Source: Sodalis sp. dw_96 (GTDB taxonomy: Bacteria > Pseudomonadota > Gammaproteobacteria > Enterobacterales > Enterobacteriaceae). Taken from it: DNA of 64,000 nucleotides. The DNA is taken from positions 28,153-92,152 of the forward strand of contig NZ_JAAVUT010000021.1 in NCBI RefSeq assembly GCF_018449575.1, written 5' to 3'. This document shows, in pieces, positions 1-10,774 of the stretch. The notes under the pieces were generated by a model. That model saw nothing but the letters and a program-made list of their open reading frames with translations, was not told the origin of the DNA and searched no databases. Numbering within the stretch: the stretch's first letter is position 1; each line of letters opens with the position of its first letter. The position numbers were made by a program, and so were the translations under genes.

Positions 1-682
1 CATACCCCCCCAGCGTCAGCATCAGGGTGGCCACCATAAACCCGATAATATAGAGGGTAATATGGTGTTTGGTAACCGAAATCCCCCGTTTCACCGGCAG
101 CACCGGTATGGAGGCCGCCTGATAATCCTTGAAGCGGAATATGGCGATGGCATAAGAGTGGGGCATTTGCCACAAACTGAAGATCAGCAGCAGGATTAAT
201 GCGCCCATGTCGAACCTGTCGCTGACGGCGCAGTAGCCGATAACCGGCGGCGCGGCGCCGGAAAGACTGCCGATTAACGTGCCGTAAACCGACTTACGCT
301 TCATGTACAGGCTGTATATGCCGACATAAACGATAAAGCCCATCACCGCCAGCCACATGGCCAGCGGATTGGCTGCCGTATAAAGCACGACGAAGCCTAC
401 AATACCCAGCACGGTTGCGTAAACCAGCGTAACTTTCGGTGAAATAAGTCCCTTCACCAGGACACGGTTTTTTGTCCTTTCCATTTTTTTATCAATGTCC
501 CGGTCGATGAAGTTGTTGAAAACACAACCCGAGGCGACCACCAAAGAGACACCGATCAAGGTGGCGATAAACAGCGCGTGATCTATCTGGCCTTTTGAGG
601 CCAGAAGAAAACCGCCGATGACAGAAATTAAATTACCGAAAATAATCCCTGGTTTAGTGACTTGCAGGTATTTTTTAATCAT
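1..682 (-). CDS. cyoE: Protohaem IX farnesyltransferase (haem O synthase), partial
   Basis: Integral membrane enzyme that adds a farnesyl group to haem B to make haem O for the bo3 oxidase. My translation from the ATG at 682 gives [15 protein letters not shown], then the UbiA-type Asp-rich motif NNFIDRDID near residue 57 and the conserved [13 protein letters not shown] segment, matching E. coli CyoE closely. About 227 codons are present; the C-terminal quarter runs off the left edge of the window. It is the last gene of the cyo operon and starts 15 bases after the cyoD stop. Identification is secure; the end is missing only because of the window boundary. Confidence 0.95.
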   Translation of the reverse strand, partial: MIKKYLQVTKPGIIFGNLISVIGGFLLASKGQIDHALFIATLIGVSLVVASGCVFNNFIDRDIDKKMERTKNRVLVKGLISPKVTLVYATVLGIVGFVVLYTAANPLAMWLAVMGFIVYVGIYSLYMKRKSVYGTLIGSLSGAAPPVIGYCAVSDRFDMGALILLLIFSLWQMPHSYAIAIFRFKDYQAASIPVLPVKRGISVTKHHITLYIIGFMVATLMLTLGGY

Positions 683-697
683 CACCGTTGCGCTCTT

Positions 698-1030
698 TTA
701 ATGGCCCATCAAGTTGTAGTTCAGGTACCACATAATCCACAGGGAGCCCACAACAAGAATCGCGATTATTAATACTGCAAAGACAAAGGCCACCACATTC
801 CAACGCTGTTCGGAAGAGGAATCCAAATGCAGGAAATAGATCAGGTGAACCAATATTTGTACCACCGCGCAGACAACCAGAACCGCAAGCAGAGTGACTT
901 TGGTGGCCGAACCGTTCATCACCATGGCAAAGGGAATCACGGTCAAAATGATTGACAGTACAAAACCGGTTAAATAAGACTTCAGGCTGCCGTGGCTGGC
1001 GCCGCCGTGCCCGGTTGCGGAATGACTCAT
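698..1030 (-). CDS. cyoD: Cytochrome bo3 ubiquinol oxidase subunit IV
   Basis: Small inner-membrane subunit that helps assemble the CuB/haem centre of the bo3 oxidase. 110 residues starting [10 protein letters not shown], against 109 in E. coli, with three membrane spans. A longer open frame exists upstream (to 1111) but it lies inside cyoC, so I take the ATG at 1030, whose A overlaps the last base of the cyoC stop codon (TAATG arrangement), implying translational coupling. Secure by sequence and operon position. Confidence 0.96.
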   Translation of the reverse strand: MSHSATGHGGASHGSLKSYLTGFVLSIILTVIPFAMVMNGSATKVTLLAVLVVCAVVQILVHLIYFLHLDSSSEQRWNVVAFVFAVLIIAILVVGSLWIMWYLNYNLMGH

Positions 1031-1653
1031 TACATGGCCCCCATTAGATACACCACGGTAAACACGCAAATCCACACAACGTCCAGGAAATGCCAGAACA
1101 GGCTCAGACACATCAACCGGGTTTGGTTGGTGGCGCTCAGGCCGCGCCGGGAAACCTGCACCATCATCACCAGGATCCAGATAAGACCCGAGGTAACGTG
1201 CAGCCCGTGGGTGCCTACCAGCGTGAAGAACCCGGACAGGAACCCGCTGCGGTCAGGACCAAAACCTTCGCCGATCAGATGATGGAATTCATACAGTTCC
1301 ATGCAGATAAACGCCAGGCCGAACAGGAAGGTCAGTCCCAGCCAGGTGATAACCTGGCTTTTATTGCCTTTGTGCATGGCAAGAATCGCCACGCCGTAGG
1401 TGATGCTGCTGAATAACAGGCAGAAAGTTTCAACCAATACAAAGGGCAGCTCGAAAATATCCTTGCCCGACGGGCCTCCGGCGACGCTGTTCACCAAAAC
1501 CGAATAGGTGGCGAACAGGGTGGCGAATAAAATACAGTCGCTCATCAGGTAGATCCAGAAGCCAAATACCTTTATGGCTCCCGCATCGTGGTGCCCATGC
1601 GCGGCTTGCGCTGTATGGGCGGTATCATGATTTGACAGAGTCTCAGTTGACAT
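1030..1653 (-). CDS. cyoC: Cytochrome bo3 ubiquinol oxidase subunit III
   Basis: Subunit III of the proton-pumping quinol oxidase, a haem-copper oxidase subunit III family protein with five membrane spans and no redox centre. 207 residues against 204 in E. coli; the N-terminus is His-rich ([15 protein letters not shown]) and the core, including [16 protein letters not shown], is nearly invariant. The start overlaps the 3-prime end of cyoB by 11 bases and the stop overlaps the cyoD start by one base, so cyoB, C and D are tightly coupled. Confidence 0.96.
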   Translation of the reverse strand: MSTETLSNHDTAHTAQAAHGHHDAGAIKVFGFWIYLMSDCILFATLFATYSVLVNSVAGGPSGKDIFELPFVLVETFCLLFSSITYGVAILAMHKGNKSQVITWLGLTFLFGLAFICMELYEFHHLIGEGFGPDRSGFLSGFFTLVGTHGLHVTSGLIWILVMMVQVSRRGLSATNQTRLMCLSLFWHFLDVVWICVFTVVYLMGAM

Positions 1654-3637
1654 TATTCACGCCCGCTTCACTAATTTGTTCAAAATGCCGGTTTTCGATA
1701 CGTTCCACTTCGGCCGCGGGCACGTAATAGTCCACATCCTGGTTAAAGCTATGGACAATCCAGGTCACTATCATGCCGGCAAAGCCGATGATCGCCAGCC
1801 ACCAGATATGCCAGATCATGGCGAAACCGAAAAACAGGCTGAAGGCGGCGATGATTACGCCGGCGCCGGTATTTTTCGGCATATGGATCTGTTCGTAGGC
1901 CAGTGGTTTCTGATAAGCCGTTCCGTCTTCCTTCATCTGCCAAAAGGCGTCGCGATGATTATTGACATCCGGTACCAGGGCGAAATTATAAAACGGCGGC
2001 GGTGAAGAGGTGGACCACTCCAGGGTACGTCCGCCCCATGGGTCGCCGGTGAGATCGCGGTTCTGATCCCGTTGAATGACGCTAAGGACGATTTGTATCA
2101 CCTGGCACAGAATGCCCAGGGCAATGAGGACTACGCCACCGGCCGCCACCATCAGGAGCGGGTGGAACGCAGGGTCGATTTGCTGGCTTAAGCGACGTGT
2201 CATGCCCATGAAGCCCAAGGCGTACAGCGGCATGAAGGCGACGTAGAAACCGATAATCCAGAACCAGAAGGCGCGTTTGCCCCATGTTTCGTTCAGCGTA
2301 TAACCAAAGGCTTTCGGCCACCAGTAGGTCATACCGGCGAAGCAGCCGAACACCACGCCGCCGATGATAACGTTATGGAAATGCGCTATCAGGAACAGGC
2401 TGTTGTGCAAGACGAAGTCGGCGCCGGGCACCGCCAACAGCACGCCGGTCATGCCGCCGATGGAGAAGGTGATGATAAAACCGATGGTCCACAGCATGGC
2501 GGAATTGAAAACAATGCGCCCTTGATACATGGTGAACAGCCAGTTGAAGATCTTCACCCCGGTGGGTATGGCGATAATCATCGTCATGATGCCGAAGAAC
2601 GCATTGACGTTGGCCCCGGACCCCATGGTGAAGAAGTGGTGCAGCCAGACGCAGAACGACAGGAGGGTGATGGCGATGGTGGCCCAAACCAGCGAGGTGT
2701 AGCCGAACAACCGTTTTTTCGAAAAGGTGGCCACCACTTCGGAGTAAACGCCGAACACCGGCAGCACCAGGATATACACTTCCGGATGGCCCCAGGCCCA
2801 GAACAGGTTGACATACATCATCATGTTGCCGCCCATGTCATTGGTAAAGAAATGGGTGCCCAGATAGCGATCCAGCGTCAGAAGCACGATGGTGACGGTC
2901 AGGATGGGGAACGCGGCGATAATCAGGATGTTGGTGCACAATGCCGTCCAGGTGAAGACCGGCATTTTCATCAGCGGCATGTTCGGCGCGCGCATTTTCA
3001 TGATGGTGGCGAAGAAATTCACGCCGGTAAGGGTGGTTCCGATACCGGCTATCTGGATACTCCAGATCCAGTAATCCACCCCCACGCCAGGGCTATACTC
3101 CTTGCCGGCCAACGGCGGATACGCCACCCATCCGGTCTGGGCGAATTCCCCTACGCCCAGCGAGATGTTGATGAGTATCACCCCCACCACGAAGAACCAG
3201 AAGCTGATGGAGTTAAGGAAAGGGAAGGCCACGTCGCGGGCGCCGATTTGCAGCGGAACCGCCAGGTTCATCAAACCCACCACGAAAGGTGTTGCCATGA
3301 AGATGATCATGATGACGCCGTGGGCGGTTACCACCTGATCATAATGGTGGGGCGGCAGGAAACCGGCTTCGCCTGCTGAGGCCAGCGCCTGCTGCGAACG
3401 CATCATGATGGCGTCCGCAAAGCCGCGAAGCAGCATCACGAAGGCCACGATCATGTACATTACGCCAATTTTTTTATGATCCACCGAGGTAAACCATTCA
3501 CTCCATAAATATTGCCATTTGCCAAAATAGGTAATGGTCGCCAATAAAGCCAGCCCGAGAACGACAATGGCGGCTACGGTGATCATAATGATCGGTTCAT
3601 GGTATGGAACCGAATCCAGCGTTAATAATCCGAACAT
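1643..3637 (-). CDS. cyoB: Cytochrome bo3 ubiquinol oxidase subunit I
   Basis: Catalytic subunit of the terminal oxidase: it oxidises ubiquinol, reduces O2 to water and pumps protons. 664 residues from [10 protein letters not shown] against 663 in E. coli. Visible haem-copper features include His106 in TAHGVIM (low-spin haem ligand), the WGHPEVYIL motif with the His-Tyr crosslink pair, the double-His CuB ligands in WLHHFFTMG, and HFHNVIIGG near haem o. An upstream in-frame start (3673) would add 12 residues and run into cyoA, so the start at 3637, four bases after cyoA, is preferred. Confidence 0.96.
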   Translation of the reverse strand: MFGLLTLDSVPYHEPIIMITVAAIVVLGLALLATITYFGKWQYLWSEWFTSVDHKKIGVMYMIVAFVMLLRGFADAIMMRSQQALASAGEAGFLPPHHYDQVVTAHGVIMIIFMATPFVVGLMNLAVPLQIGARDVAFPFLNSISFWFFVVGVILINISLGVGEFAQTGWVAYPPLAGKEYSPGVGVDYWIWSIQIAGIGTTLTGVNFFATIMKMRAPNMPLMKMPVFTWTALCTNILIIAAFPILTVTIVLLTLDRYLGTHFFTNDMGGNMMMYVNLFWAWGHPEVYILVLPVFGVYSEVVATFSKKRLFGYTSLVWATIAITLLSFCVWLHHFFTMGSGANVNAFFGIMTMIIAIPTGVKIFNWLFTMYQGRIVFNSAMLWTIGFIITFSIGGMTGVLLAVPGADFVLHNSLFLIAHFHNVIIGGVVFGCFAGMTYWWPKAFGYTLNETWGKRAFWFWIIGFYVAFMPLYALGFMGMTRRLSQQIDPAFHPLLMVAAGGVVLIALGILCQVIQIVLSVIQRDQNRDLTGDPWGGRTLEWSTSSPPPFYNFALVPDVNNHRDAFWQMKEDGTAYQKPLAYEQIHMPKNTGAGVIIAAFSLFFGFAMIWHIWWLAIIGFAGMIVTWIVHSFNQDVDYYVPAAEVERIENRHFEQISEAGVNNVN

Positions 3638-3641
3638 CGTG

Positions 3642-4574
3642 TTATTCCTCGGTTCCCGCGTGAGAGTGCTCACTCATGCTCATGTCCATTCCCGACTTCT
3701 GGGTCATGTCCATGCTCTTGCCCTTGCCCATGAATTTGCCGATGACCGAATTGAACAGGTCGGGTTTCACACTGGAGAAATATTCCACCGGGTGGAATTC
3801 GCTCGGCGCGGCCAATTGTTCATAGGCATCCATGGTATTGAGGGTTTCCGGCGACGATTTCACTTTTTGCACCCACCTTTCAAAACCCTGCTGGTCCGGT
3901 GTGGCAATCGCGGTGAACTTCATGCCGGAAAATCCCCTGCCGCTGAAATTGGAGGATATGCCGTTGTAAGTGCCGGGTTCATTGGCAATCAGGTGCAACG
4001 TGGCATTCATTCCCGCCATGGCGTAAATCTGCCCGCCCAACTGTGGAATAAAGAAGGAGTTCATTACCGAGTTGGAAGTGATATTGAACCTGACCGGTAC
4101 ATTGGCCGGAAAGGCAATCTGGTTAACGGTGGCTATACCCTGTTCCGGATAGATGAACAACCATTTCCAATCCATCGCCACCACTTCAATATTGATGGTC
4201 TTGGCATCGGATGCGATGGGTTTGCCGGGATCCAGGGCATGAGTTGACTTCCAGGTCAGGGTCGCAAGGAAAATGATGATCAAAACCGGCACGATCCAGA
4301 CCACCAGTTCCACTTTGCTGGAGTGGGACCAATTGGGGCTGTAGGTTGCCTTGGTATTGGTTGCGCGATATTTTATGGCGAAGACTACCGCCATGACGAT
4401 AGCAGGTACGACTACCAGCAACATCAGCCCGAGGGCGGTCAGTATCAGTGAACGTTGCTCCAGTCCGATCTGTCCTTTGGGATTCATTAACGCCATATCA
4501 CAACCGCTCAGCAAAGTGGCGGCGGAAATCAATGACAGAATCCCTATACTTTTATTGTATTTCCTGAGTCTCAT
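3642..4574 (-). CDS. cyoA: Cytochrome bo3 ubiquinol oxidase subunit II (lipoprotein)
   Basis: Subunit II of the bo3 oxidase. 310 residues. It has a lipoprotein signal with lipobox LLSGC and acylated Cys25, two membrane helices (about 42-69 and 88-108) and a periplasmic cupredoxin domain. The CuA ligands are absent ([12 protein letters not shown] where a cytochrome c oxidase has Cys ligands), as expected for a quinol oxidase. The C-terminus is rich in Met and His ([15 protein letters not shown]). First gene of the operon, with a good GAGGT ribosome site 5 bases before the ATG. Confidence 0.96.
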   Translation of the reverse strand: MRLRKYNKSIGILSLISAATLLSGCDMALMNPKGQIGLEQRSLILTALGLMLLVVVPAIVMAVVFAIKYRATNTKATYSPNWSHSSKVELVVWIVPVLIIIFLATLTWKSTHALDPGKPIASDAKTINIEVVAMDWKWLFIYPEQGIATVNQIAFPANVPVRFNITSNSVMNSFFIPQLGGQIYAMAGMNATLHLIANEPGTYNGISSNFSGRGFSGMKFTAIATPDQQGFERWVQKVKSSPETLNTMDAYEQLAAPSEFHPVEYFSSVKPDLFNSVIGKFMGKGKSMDMTQKSGMDMSMSEHSHAGTEE

Positions 4575-5032
4575 CTAACGACCTCAATAAAAAAGGGCTC
4601 TAATGTCGTTTCTTGTGTGTGGGCATTTTACGGGAAGGTTGCAGTACTGTAAACATGCTTAAGGTTATGTCAGAAACATGTTTCCGCTCGATGTGTGAGA
4701 TATCATTGCCTTGGAAAATTATGACAAAATATGAATACTCACAACGGCTTAGAGAAAAATTAGCCTTTGAGCATTAATTACCGGTTTATAAAGAATAAAG
4801 CGGCAGCATTGTTATCATAACATTAACACAAGAATAGCATTTGGCGACATATAAGCTACAAAAAAGCAAATACGTCCATCGAGAAATAGTAAAGATGTTA
4901 AACTATCACCACTTTGTCTAATCAATAAAAAAAAGTTCAGAAACAGAAAAAGCAATTTTTGTATACCAATCTGATACATTTTTTCGACAAAGAGATGAGC
5001 CCGACTTCTTATTTCGTTTATTTATTGACCGA
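4575..5032. other. Gene-free AT-rich region upstream of cyoA
   Basis: 458 bases between the cyoA start and the ampG stop, both on the minus strand, so this must hold the cyo promoter. I see many TTAAT/GTTA-type stretches of the kind ArcA binds (for example around 4808-4830), and a weak minus-strand promoter candidate (TTGTCA about 4723-4728 with TGATAT 16 bases on), but none is strong enough to call. ArcA, Fnr and Fur control of cyo is known in E. coli and only inferred here. Confidence 0.5.
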
Positions 5033-6520
5033 TCAGGCGGCGTCTCGGCCACGCCGCATCGACATAAAATCACACCAGCATCCCGCCAGGATGCTCAGGG
5101 CGATGAGCATGGCGCCGCTTTGCCAGCAATAGCCGGACACCGGCGCGGCGTTAAACCATCCGGCCGCCTGCACCAGCATGAGCACCAGGCCCAGAGCGAG
5201 CAGCGCGGCGCCGGACACCAGCAGCAGCAGAGCCCATCGGTAGGGGCCGGCATAGCCGTTGCGCCTGGGAAACACGCCGGTTTCCTGGGCGAAGCTCAGC
5301 GTATCCCTGCATAATACCAACAGCAGCAGGCCGGGTATGCCGGCAATAACCGAGAACAGGTAGAACCAGGCCCAGCCATGAAGTTCCACGAACCAGCCGG
5401 CAATGGGACCCACATAAACCCGGCCGACGGCGGACAAGGCGGAAAGCAGCGCGAACTGGGTGGCGGAAAAAGACTTGTTGCACAGGCTCATCAGCAAGGC
5501 CACGAAAGCCGCGGTACCCATGCCCCCGCAAAGATTTTCCACAAAGATCGCCGTGCCCATGGTGGCCAAGTGCTTATCCGTAACCGCCAGAACCCAATAG
5601 CCGGCATTGGATACCGTTTGCAGCAGGCCGAACAGCAGCAGGGCGCGGTACAGCGTCAGGCGTTGCATCAATAGCCCGCCAAGCAGGGTGCCGAATATAG
5701 TGGCCAGTAAACCGAACGTCTTGTTCACTACCCCGACCTCACCGGCGCCGAAACCCACCCCCCGGATAAGGAAAGTGGTGCTGAGGCTGCCGGCGAAGGC
5801 ATCGCCGAGCTTGTAAGTGACTATCAGCAGTAAAATCAGCCAAGCGTTGTTACGGCCGAAAAAATCCCGCAACGGCTCGACAATGGCCTGTTCAAGCGTA
5901 CGGGGGGCCGGTATGGCGTTATCCGGTTCCGGCGCCGCCAGCGCCGTCACCACGCCGATAACCATTAAGCCGGCCATGAGGTAATAGGTGCCTTGCCATC
6001 CCAAAAACCTGTCCGCCAGCCATAACGCCAATCCGCCGGAGACCAGCATGGCGATACGATAACCCAATACCGAAACGGCGGCGCCGGTCCCGCGTTCTTC
6101 CGGCGGCAGCAGATCGGTTTTATAGGCATCGAAAACAATATCCTGCGACGCCGAACAGAAGGCCACCCAGACCGCCACCACGGCCATGGCGGCCAGGTTG
6201 CGCTCCGGACTGAGGCTCGCCATGGCCAGGAGGCCGCCAATCAGGAATAATTGGGTAATTATCAGCCAGCCCCGCCGCCGACCGAACGACGGTGGGGTAT
6301 AGCGGTCCATCACCGGCGACCAGAGGAATTTGAAGACATAAGCCTGGCCCACCAGGGAAAAGAAGCCGATGGTTTTCAAATCGACGTTGGCCACGGTCAT
6401 CCATGCCTGGAGCGTTCCGGACGTTAATGCCAGCGGCAAACCGGAGGCAAAACCCAGGCACAATAACATCAATGAACGTGGCTGGGTCAGGGTCGCAAGG
6501 CTAAGGTGACGATTGGGCAT
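5033..6520 (-). CDS. ampG: Muropeptide (GlcNAc-anhydroMurNAc) permease, MFS
   Basis: Inner-membrane major-facilitator transporter that imports GlcNAc-1,6-anhydroMurNAc peptides for cell-wall recycling; it therefore also feeds the AmpR/AmpC induction signal where those genes exist. 495 residues against 491 in E. coli. The N-terminal block GFASGLPLALTSGTLQAW and the loop FKFLWSPVMDRY are diagnostic, as is FCSASQDIVFDAYKTD. It lies downstream of yajG on the same strand, as in E. coli, but a terminator hairpin sits between them here. Confidence 0.96.
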   Translation of the reverse strand: MPNRHLSLATLTQPRSLMLLCLGFASGLPLALTSGTLQAWMTVANVDLKTIGFFSLVGQAYVFKFLWSPVMDRYTPPSFGRRRGWLIITQLFLIGGLLAMASLSPERNLAAMAVVAVWVAFCSASQDIVFDAYKTDLLPPEERGTGAAVSVLGYRIAMLVSGGLALWLADRFLGWQGTYYLMAGLMVIGVVTALAAPEPDNAIPAPRTLEQAIVEPLRDFFGRNNAWLILLLIVTYKLGDAFAGSLSTTFLIRGVGFGAGEVGVVNKTFGLLATIFGTLLGGLLMQRLTLYRALLLFGLLQTVSNAGYWVLAVTDKHLATMGTAIFVENLCGGMGTAAFVALLMSLCNKSFSATQFALLSALSAVGRVYVGPIAGWFVELHGWAWFYLFSVIAGIPGLLLLVLCRDTLSFAQETGVFPRRNGYAGPYRWALLLLVSGAALLALGLVLMLVQAAGWFNAAPVSGYCWQSGAMLIALSILAGCWCDFMSMRRGRDAA

Positions 6521-6548
6521 AGGGCGTTCAGTTCATTAACCGGTGGGT

Positions 6549-6577
6549 TAAAAGCCCACCCGCGCGGAGCGGGCGGG
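6549..6577 (-). terminator. Rho-independent terminator after yajG
   Basis: On the minus strand a 9-bp GC-rich stem (arms 6569-6577 and 6555-6563, one G-U pair) is followed by CTTTTAA. It lies between the yajG stop and the ampG start, so some transcripts should stop before ampG. Confidence 0.65.
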
Positions 6578-6610
6578 AACGTGGGGAGACGAAGGGAATA
6601 ATAGCGCGAA

Positions 6611-7189
6611 TTAATGTGCGTTTTCTTTAATAAATTGGCTGATGCTGGTGTCTTGCGCCATATCGCTGATGACGTCGCTCAGAACCTGGTTAACGGCTTT
6701 GGTGATGTTTTCGTTGTTGGCGGTGAATGCACCCTGCACGCTATAGAGCGACTGATAATGCTTCGTTTGCTTGTTGCCGTTTTTCGCCGTGGCGATAATC
6801 GAGATATCGGCGCTGGTGGCGATGTTATATCGCACGTTGCCCTGCGAGACATCGGCAAAGAGCTTATTGACCACGATTTGCAAGTCAACCGCACCGTTCG
6901 GCCCTATCATATAACCGCGCGCGGTCATCTGCTTTTCCAGCACTTCCTGCAGCAGGAATCGCAGATCCCGCGACGGGGTCAACACCACCAGCTGGCCGTC
7001 GCGATTCACTTTCGCCAGGGCCTGGTCGGGGCGCTGGTCGGCACCGTTGATGCTTACCGTAACGCCCATCAAGGAAGGGTCCTGCTGCGGCAGGTCGATT
7101 CTCGGTGTCACTTCAAGGGTGGTGCTTTTGGCGGCACAGCCGGCGAGCAGCAGCACAGCCAATAAGGGGAGGAACATTTTTTTCAGCAT
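6611..7189 (-). CDS. yajG: YajG family lipoprotein
   Basis: Envelope lipoprotein of unknown biochemical role. 192 residues, the same as E. coli, with signal peptide MLKKMFLPLLAVLLLAGC (acylated Cys18). The core QQDPSLMGVTVSINGADQR and EVLEKQMTARGYMIGPNG is nearly identical to E. coli. The frame is open further upstream, but the ATG at 7189 has a GAGAAGG ribosome site at proper spacing and gives the lipoprotein signal. It is divergent from bolA. Confidence 0.93.
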   Translation of the reverse strand: MLKKMFLPLLAVLLLAGCAAKSTTLEVTPRIDLPQQDPSLMGVTVSINGADQRPDQALAKVNRDGQLVVLTPSRDLRFLLQEVLEKQMTARGYMIGPNGAVDLQIVVNKLFADVSQGNVRYNIATSADISIIATAKNGNKQTKHYQSLYSVQGAFTANNENITKAVNQVLSDVISDMAQDTSISQFIKENAH

Positions 7190-7497
7190 AATCGCCTTCT
7201 CAATCATTAAGATGCACAAGGGGGGACAAATTTGGTCACATCATATCATTGCCGCTCGCCGGGGGAAGATCAGAATCACGCTAAATTGTGTTAACGATGG
7301 TCTCTCGGGCCTGGTTCCCCTCGGATGGCAAAAAAACACATTACCAACGCTACAGCGGGATGGCGGTCATCCGAAGTGAAGTTTCGGCTTTTTAAGACAA
7401 AAATTTATGATATTAGTGCTATGAGTTAATAAAAAGTCAGCTAAAGTCTTAATTAACGATGTTGAGCGCGCAGCCTTTAGGCAGTAAGGAGAAAATC
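7190..7497. other. Divergent promoter region yajG/bolA
   Basis: 308 bases with no gene. It must contain the promoters for yajG (minus) and bolA (plus). The bolA-proximal part is AT-rich. A sigma-S gearbox promoter is known for bolA in E. coli; I cannot place one here with confidence. Confidence 0.4.
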
Positions 7498-7812
7498 ATG
7501 TTCCGCGAACAAATAGAAGCAAAAATAAGGGCAGCGTTTGATCCGACCTATTTGGAGGTCATCGACGAGAGCTATCGGCACAACGTGCCGGCGGGTTCGG
7601 AAAGCCATTTCAAGGTGATTATGGTGAGCGAGCGTTTTACCGGCGAGCGGATCCTGACCCGGCATCGCGCCATGTATGCGGTACTGTCCGAGGAATTGGC
7701 CGGACCGGTACATGCCTTGGCGCTGCATACCTATACCCTTAAAGAGTGGACCAGTTTGCAGAATGCCGTACCGGAATCGCCGCCCTGTCGCGGCGCGGGA
7801 CTTTTGGCCTGA
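7498..7812 (+). CDS. bolA: BolA family transcriptional/iron-sulfur regulator
   Basis: Morphogene regulator that binds DNA and partners monothiol glutaredoxin in iron-sulfur handling. 104 residues from [14 protein letters not shown], against 105 in E. coli, with the family core [16 protein letters not shown] and the C-terminal LHTYTLKEW...SPPCRGAG. The ATG at 7498 has AAGGAG eight bases upstream, so I reject the longer frame from 7459. Followed by a clear terminator. Confidence 0.95.
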   Translation: MFREQIEAKIRAAFDPTYLEVIDESYRHNVPAGSESHFKVIMVSERFTGERILTRHRAMYAVLSEELAGPVHALALHTYTLKEWTSLQNAVPESPPCRGAGLLA

Positions 7813-7864
7813 GGACAGGATCCCCGTCGCTCCCCATCCACGCCCGGATAAATCACACAATCAG

Positions 7865-7885
7865 AACGGCCGTCAGGCCGTTTTG
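7865..7885 (+). terminator. Terminator after bolA
   Basis: Perfect 7-bp stem AACGGCC/GGCCGTT with loop GTCA, followed by a short T run. Confidence 0.75.
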
Positions 7886-7973
7886 CTGATTTTGTGCGCC
7901 GCTGCTCGCAGTTGAAGTCAAATTTCGCGCTGTTCTCGACTCATAAACTCTATGCCGCTATAATGCCGCGTCT

Positions 7974-8100
7974 TATATCCGTCATCTTTCAAATTGCAGG
8001 TGCGTTGGCTACGCTCGCTCACCCGAATCACTTACTTTAGTAAGCTCATCGGGGTTCATTCGCTTGCCGCCTTCCCGCAACTTGAAATCTATTGGATATA
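7974..8100. repeat. ERIC element (127 bp) upstream of tig
   Basis: A full-length enterobacterial repetitive intergenic consensus element: terminal inverted repeats TATATCC (7974-7980) and GGATATA (8094-8100), the internal palindrome ACTTACTTTAGTAAGCTC, and an overall imperfect dyad about 127 bp long, the classic ERIC length. It lies between the bolA terminator and tig and would fold into a long hairpin in any transcript reading through towards tig. Confidence 0.85.
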
Positions 8101-8271
8101 TATTTCCGGAATGTATTCGGGATGCTTCTGACGACGACGGGGAACAGGTTTCTGTTCACTCAGACCTCCCGGTTCTAAGAGGCCATTTTCACGTCAGTGG
8201 ACCTGGATGACCGCTTCTTTGAAAACGGCTTCTGGAGTTGACCGAGCACTGTGATTTTTTGAGGTAACAAG

Positions 8272-9576
8272 ATGCAAGTTTCTGTTGAGACCACTGAAGG
8301 CCTGGGGCGCCGCGTAGCGATTACCGTTGCCGCCGACAGCATTGAACAAGCGGTAAAAAGCGAACTGGTGAATGTCGCTAAAAAAGTTCGTATCGATGGT
8401 TTCCGCAAAGGGAAAGTGCCGATGAATATCGTGGCACAACGTTATGGCGCTTCGGTACTTCAGGATGTACTGGGCGATCTGATGCAGCGTAACTTTGTCG
8501 ATGCCATCATTCAGGAAAAAATCAATCCGGTCGGCGCGCCCGACTATGTCCCCGGCGAATACAAAAAAGGGGAAGATTTTACCTACCATGTTGAATTTGA
8601 AGTTTATCCTGAAGTCGAGCTGAAAGATCTGGATACCATCGAAGTCGAAAAGCCGGTGGTTGAGGTCAACGACGCCGATGTCGATCAGATGCTTGAAACC
8701 CTGCGTAAGCAGCAGGCGGACTGGAAGGAAACCGAACGCGCCGTTATCGCGGAAGATCGTGTGACCGTAGATTTTACCGGCACCATTGACGGCGAAGAAT
8801 TTGAAGGCGGTAAAGCCAGTGATTTCGTGCTCGCGCTGGGCCAGGGCCGAATGATCCCGGGCTTTGAGGAAGGTGTGATCGGTCACAAAGCCGGCGATTC
8901 TTTCGATATCGACGTCAATTTCCCGGAAGATTACCATGCGGAAAATCTGAAAGGTAAAGCGGCCAAGTTCGCCATCGTATTGAAAAAAGTTGAAGAGCGC
9001 GAATTGCCGGAGCTGTCCGAGGACTTTATCAAACGTTTCGGCGTGCCTGACGGTTCCCTCGACGGCCTGCGCGCCGAAGTGCGTAAAAATATGGAACGCG
9101 AGCTGAAAAACGCCGTGCGCAACCGGGTCAAAAACCAGGTTATCGACGGGCTGATCAGCGCCAACGATATCAATGTCCCGGCACGGTTGGTGGACGGTGA
9201 AATCGACGTCCTGCGCCGCCAGGCCGCGCAACGTTTCGGCGGCAACGAAAAACAGGCGCTGGAATTGCCGCGCGAATTGTTTGAAGAACAGGCTAAACGC
9301 CGCGTTAAAATCGGCTTATTGTTGGGTGAAGTGATTCAAACCAATGAGCTCAAAGCCGATGAAAACCGGGTTAAAACCTTGATCGAAGAAATGGCCTCGG
9401 CCTATGAAGATCCGCGGGAAGTCATTGAGTTTTACGCAAAAAATCAGGAAATGATGAATAATATGCGTAACGTGGCTTTAGAAGAACAAGCGGTTGAAAC
9501 TGTATTAGCCAGCGCTAAAGTGGTGGAGAAAAGCACCACGTTCAGCGAGTTAATGAATCAACCGAACGCGGCTTGA
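8272..9576 (+). CDS. tig: Trigger factor, ribosome-associated chaperone/prolyl isomerase
   Basis: First chaperone to meet nascent chains at the ribosome exit, with FKBP-type prolyl isomerase activity. 434 residues against 432 in E. coli. The N-terminal ribosome-binding signature GFRKGK is at residues 43-48; the FKBP domain is about 150-245 ([17 protein letters not shown]), and the C-terminal substrate domain follows with [22 protein letters not shown] lies before the ATG. Trigger factor precedes clpP, clpX and lon as in most gamma-proteobacteria. Confidence 0.97.
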   Translation: MQVSVETTEGLGRRVAITVAADSIEQAVKSELVNVAKKVRIDGFRKGKVPMNIVAQRYGASVLQDVLGDLMQRNFVDAIIQEKINPVGAPDYVPGEYKKGEDFTYHVEFEVYPEVELKDLDTIEVEKPVVEVNDADVDQMLETLRKQQADWKETERAVIAEDRVTVDFTGTIDGEEFEGGKASDFVLALGQGRMIPGFEEGVIGHKAGDSFDIDVNFPEDYHAENLKGKAAKFAIVLKKVEERELPELSEDFIKRFGVPDGSLDGLRAEVRKNMERELKNAVRNRVKNQVIDGLISANDINVPARLVDGEIDVLRRQAAQRFGGNEKQALELPRELFEEQAKRRVKIGLLLGEVIQTNELKADENRVKTLIEEMASAYEDPREVIEFYAKNQEMMNNMRNVALEEQAVETVLASAKVVEKSTTFSELMNQPNAA

Positions 9577-9631
9577 TAAATCTGCTTGGCCGGACTTGCT
9601 CCCAACCAAGCGCTGTGTTTATCATTAACGG

Positions 9632-9661
9632 CCCGTCATCCCTTGATGGCGGGTTTTTTAT
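9632..9661 (+). terminator. Terminator after tig
   Basis: Stem CCCGTCATC/GATGGCGGG (one G-U pair, short loop) followed by six T residues; it insulates tig from clpP. Confidence 0.85.
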
Positions 9662-9813
9662 TGTAAAAGGTCGTTTTATGCTGCTGCCGCGTTTTTAAAT
9701 AAATACGGCGGTAAAACGCAAATGGCCTGGCTTATTTGATACTTAGCGACCACCGGCAGATGTCGGCACCGATCGTTTTAGCGTTACAACCGATGAAAGA
9801 ACGAGTGCCAACG

Positions 9814-9842
9814 CTTGAAAAATGAGGTCGGACCCCCCAATT
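9814..9842 (+). promoter_or_regulatory. Sigma-32 (heat-shock) promoter for clpP
   Basis: CTTGAAA at 9814-9820, 14-base spacer, CCCCAATT at 9835-9842: a near-consensus sigma-32 promoter about 160 bases before clpP. E. coli clpP is also sigma-32 dependent. Confidence 0.75.
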
Positions 9843-10002
9843 AAAGGTTACAGGGAATCATTAGGCCCAGACGCATACGTCCCTGCTGATAACATCCGCT
9901 CGACCAAAAAGGCGATCCGGCCGCTTGAACGTGGTGATTGTTCCACATCTCAAGTAGAATCGGTAATAATGGCGCCGAGAGAAATTTATCTAGGAGATGG
10001 TA

Positions 10003-10626
10003 ATGTCAAACAGTGGCGAAAGAGATCAACACGCACCCCACATGGCGTTGGTGCCGATGGTGGTTGAGCAGACTTCACGCGGAGAGCGTTCTTACGATAT
10101 CTTTTCGCGCCTGCTGAAGGAACGGGTCATATTCATGACCGGCCAGGTTGAAGATTATATGGCGAACCTGATTGTGGCGCAGATGTTATTTCTTGAGGCC
10201 GAAAACCCTGAGAAAGATATCTATCTGTATATCAATTCGCCGGGCGGGGTTATCACCGCGGGTATGTCGATTTACGATACCATGCAGTTTATCAAACCGG
10301 ACGTCAGCACTATATGTATGGGGCAAGCGGCTTCCATGGGTGCATTCTTGTTGACGGCGGGAGCCAAGGGTAAACGGTTTTGCTTGCCCAATTCCAGAGT
10401 GATGATTCACCAGCCTTTGGGCGGCTTCCAGGGTCAGGCGACCGATATTGAGATTCATGCGAAAGAGATTTTGAAGGTAAAATCCCGCATGAACGAACTG
10501 ATGGCCAAACATACCGGCCGTCCGCTTGAAACAATTGAGAAAGACACGGAACGCGATCGTTTCTTATCCGCTGATGAGGCGGTAGACTACGGATTGGTGG
10601 ATGGCATATTAAACCATCGCGATTGA
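10003..10626 (+). CDS. clpP: ATP-dependent Clp protease proteolytic subunit
   Basis: Serine protease that forms the two-heptamer barrel working with ClpX or ClpA. 207 residues, the same as E. coli, including the short propeptide. The catalytic triad is in place: Ser111 in GQAASMG, His136 in MIHQPLGG, Asp185 in the [11 protein letters not shown] region (E. coli precursor numbering, same length). I chose the ATG at 10003 (MSNSGERD), which has GGAG before it, over the in-frame ATG two codons earlier. Transcribed from its own heat-shock promoter; clpX follows 148 bases on. Confidence 0.97.
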   Translation: MSNSGERDQHAPHMALVPMVVEQTSRGERSYDIFSRLLKERVIFMTGQVEDYMANLIVAQMLFLEAENPEKDIYLYINSPGGVITAGMSIYDTMQFIKPDVSTICMGQAASMGAFLLTAGAKGKRFCLPNSRVMIHQPLGGFQGQATDIEIHAKEILKVKSRMNELMAKHTGRPLETIEKDTERDRFLSADEAVDYGLVDGILNHRD

Positions 10627-10774
10627 GGCGAAATTCTGAATACCGATGGACTATAGTTATAGTATAAGGTCATTCGGTTAGACTAATATTGACTCATCGC
10701 GCCGGTTTTACGTTTAGCAGTCGCGTTACCGCCGTGGTTGGTTTGCGGGACAAGACTAGAGAAAGAGGTTACTG

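Noticed and set aside
2375..3379. 334-codon open frame antisense to cyoB
   Set aside because: Low-complexity His/Asp/Gly-rich translation produced by the reverse strand of a GC-rich membrane-protein gene; the real gene cyoB covers it fully.
8194..9231. 345-codon open frame antisense to tig
   Set aside because: Shadow of tig; Phe/Ile/His-rich, no family match, no ribosome site.
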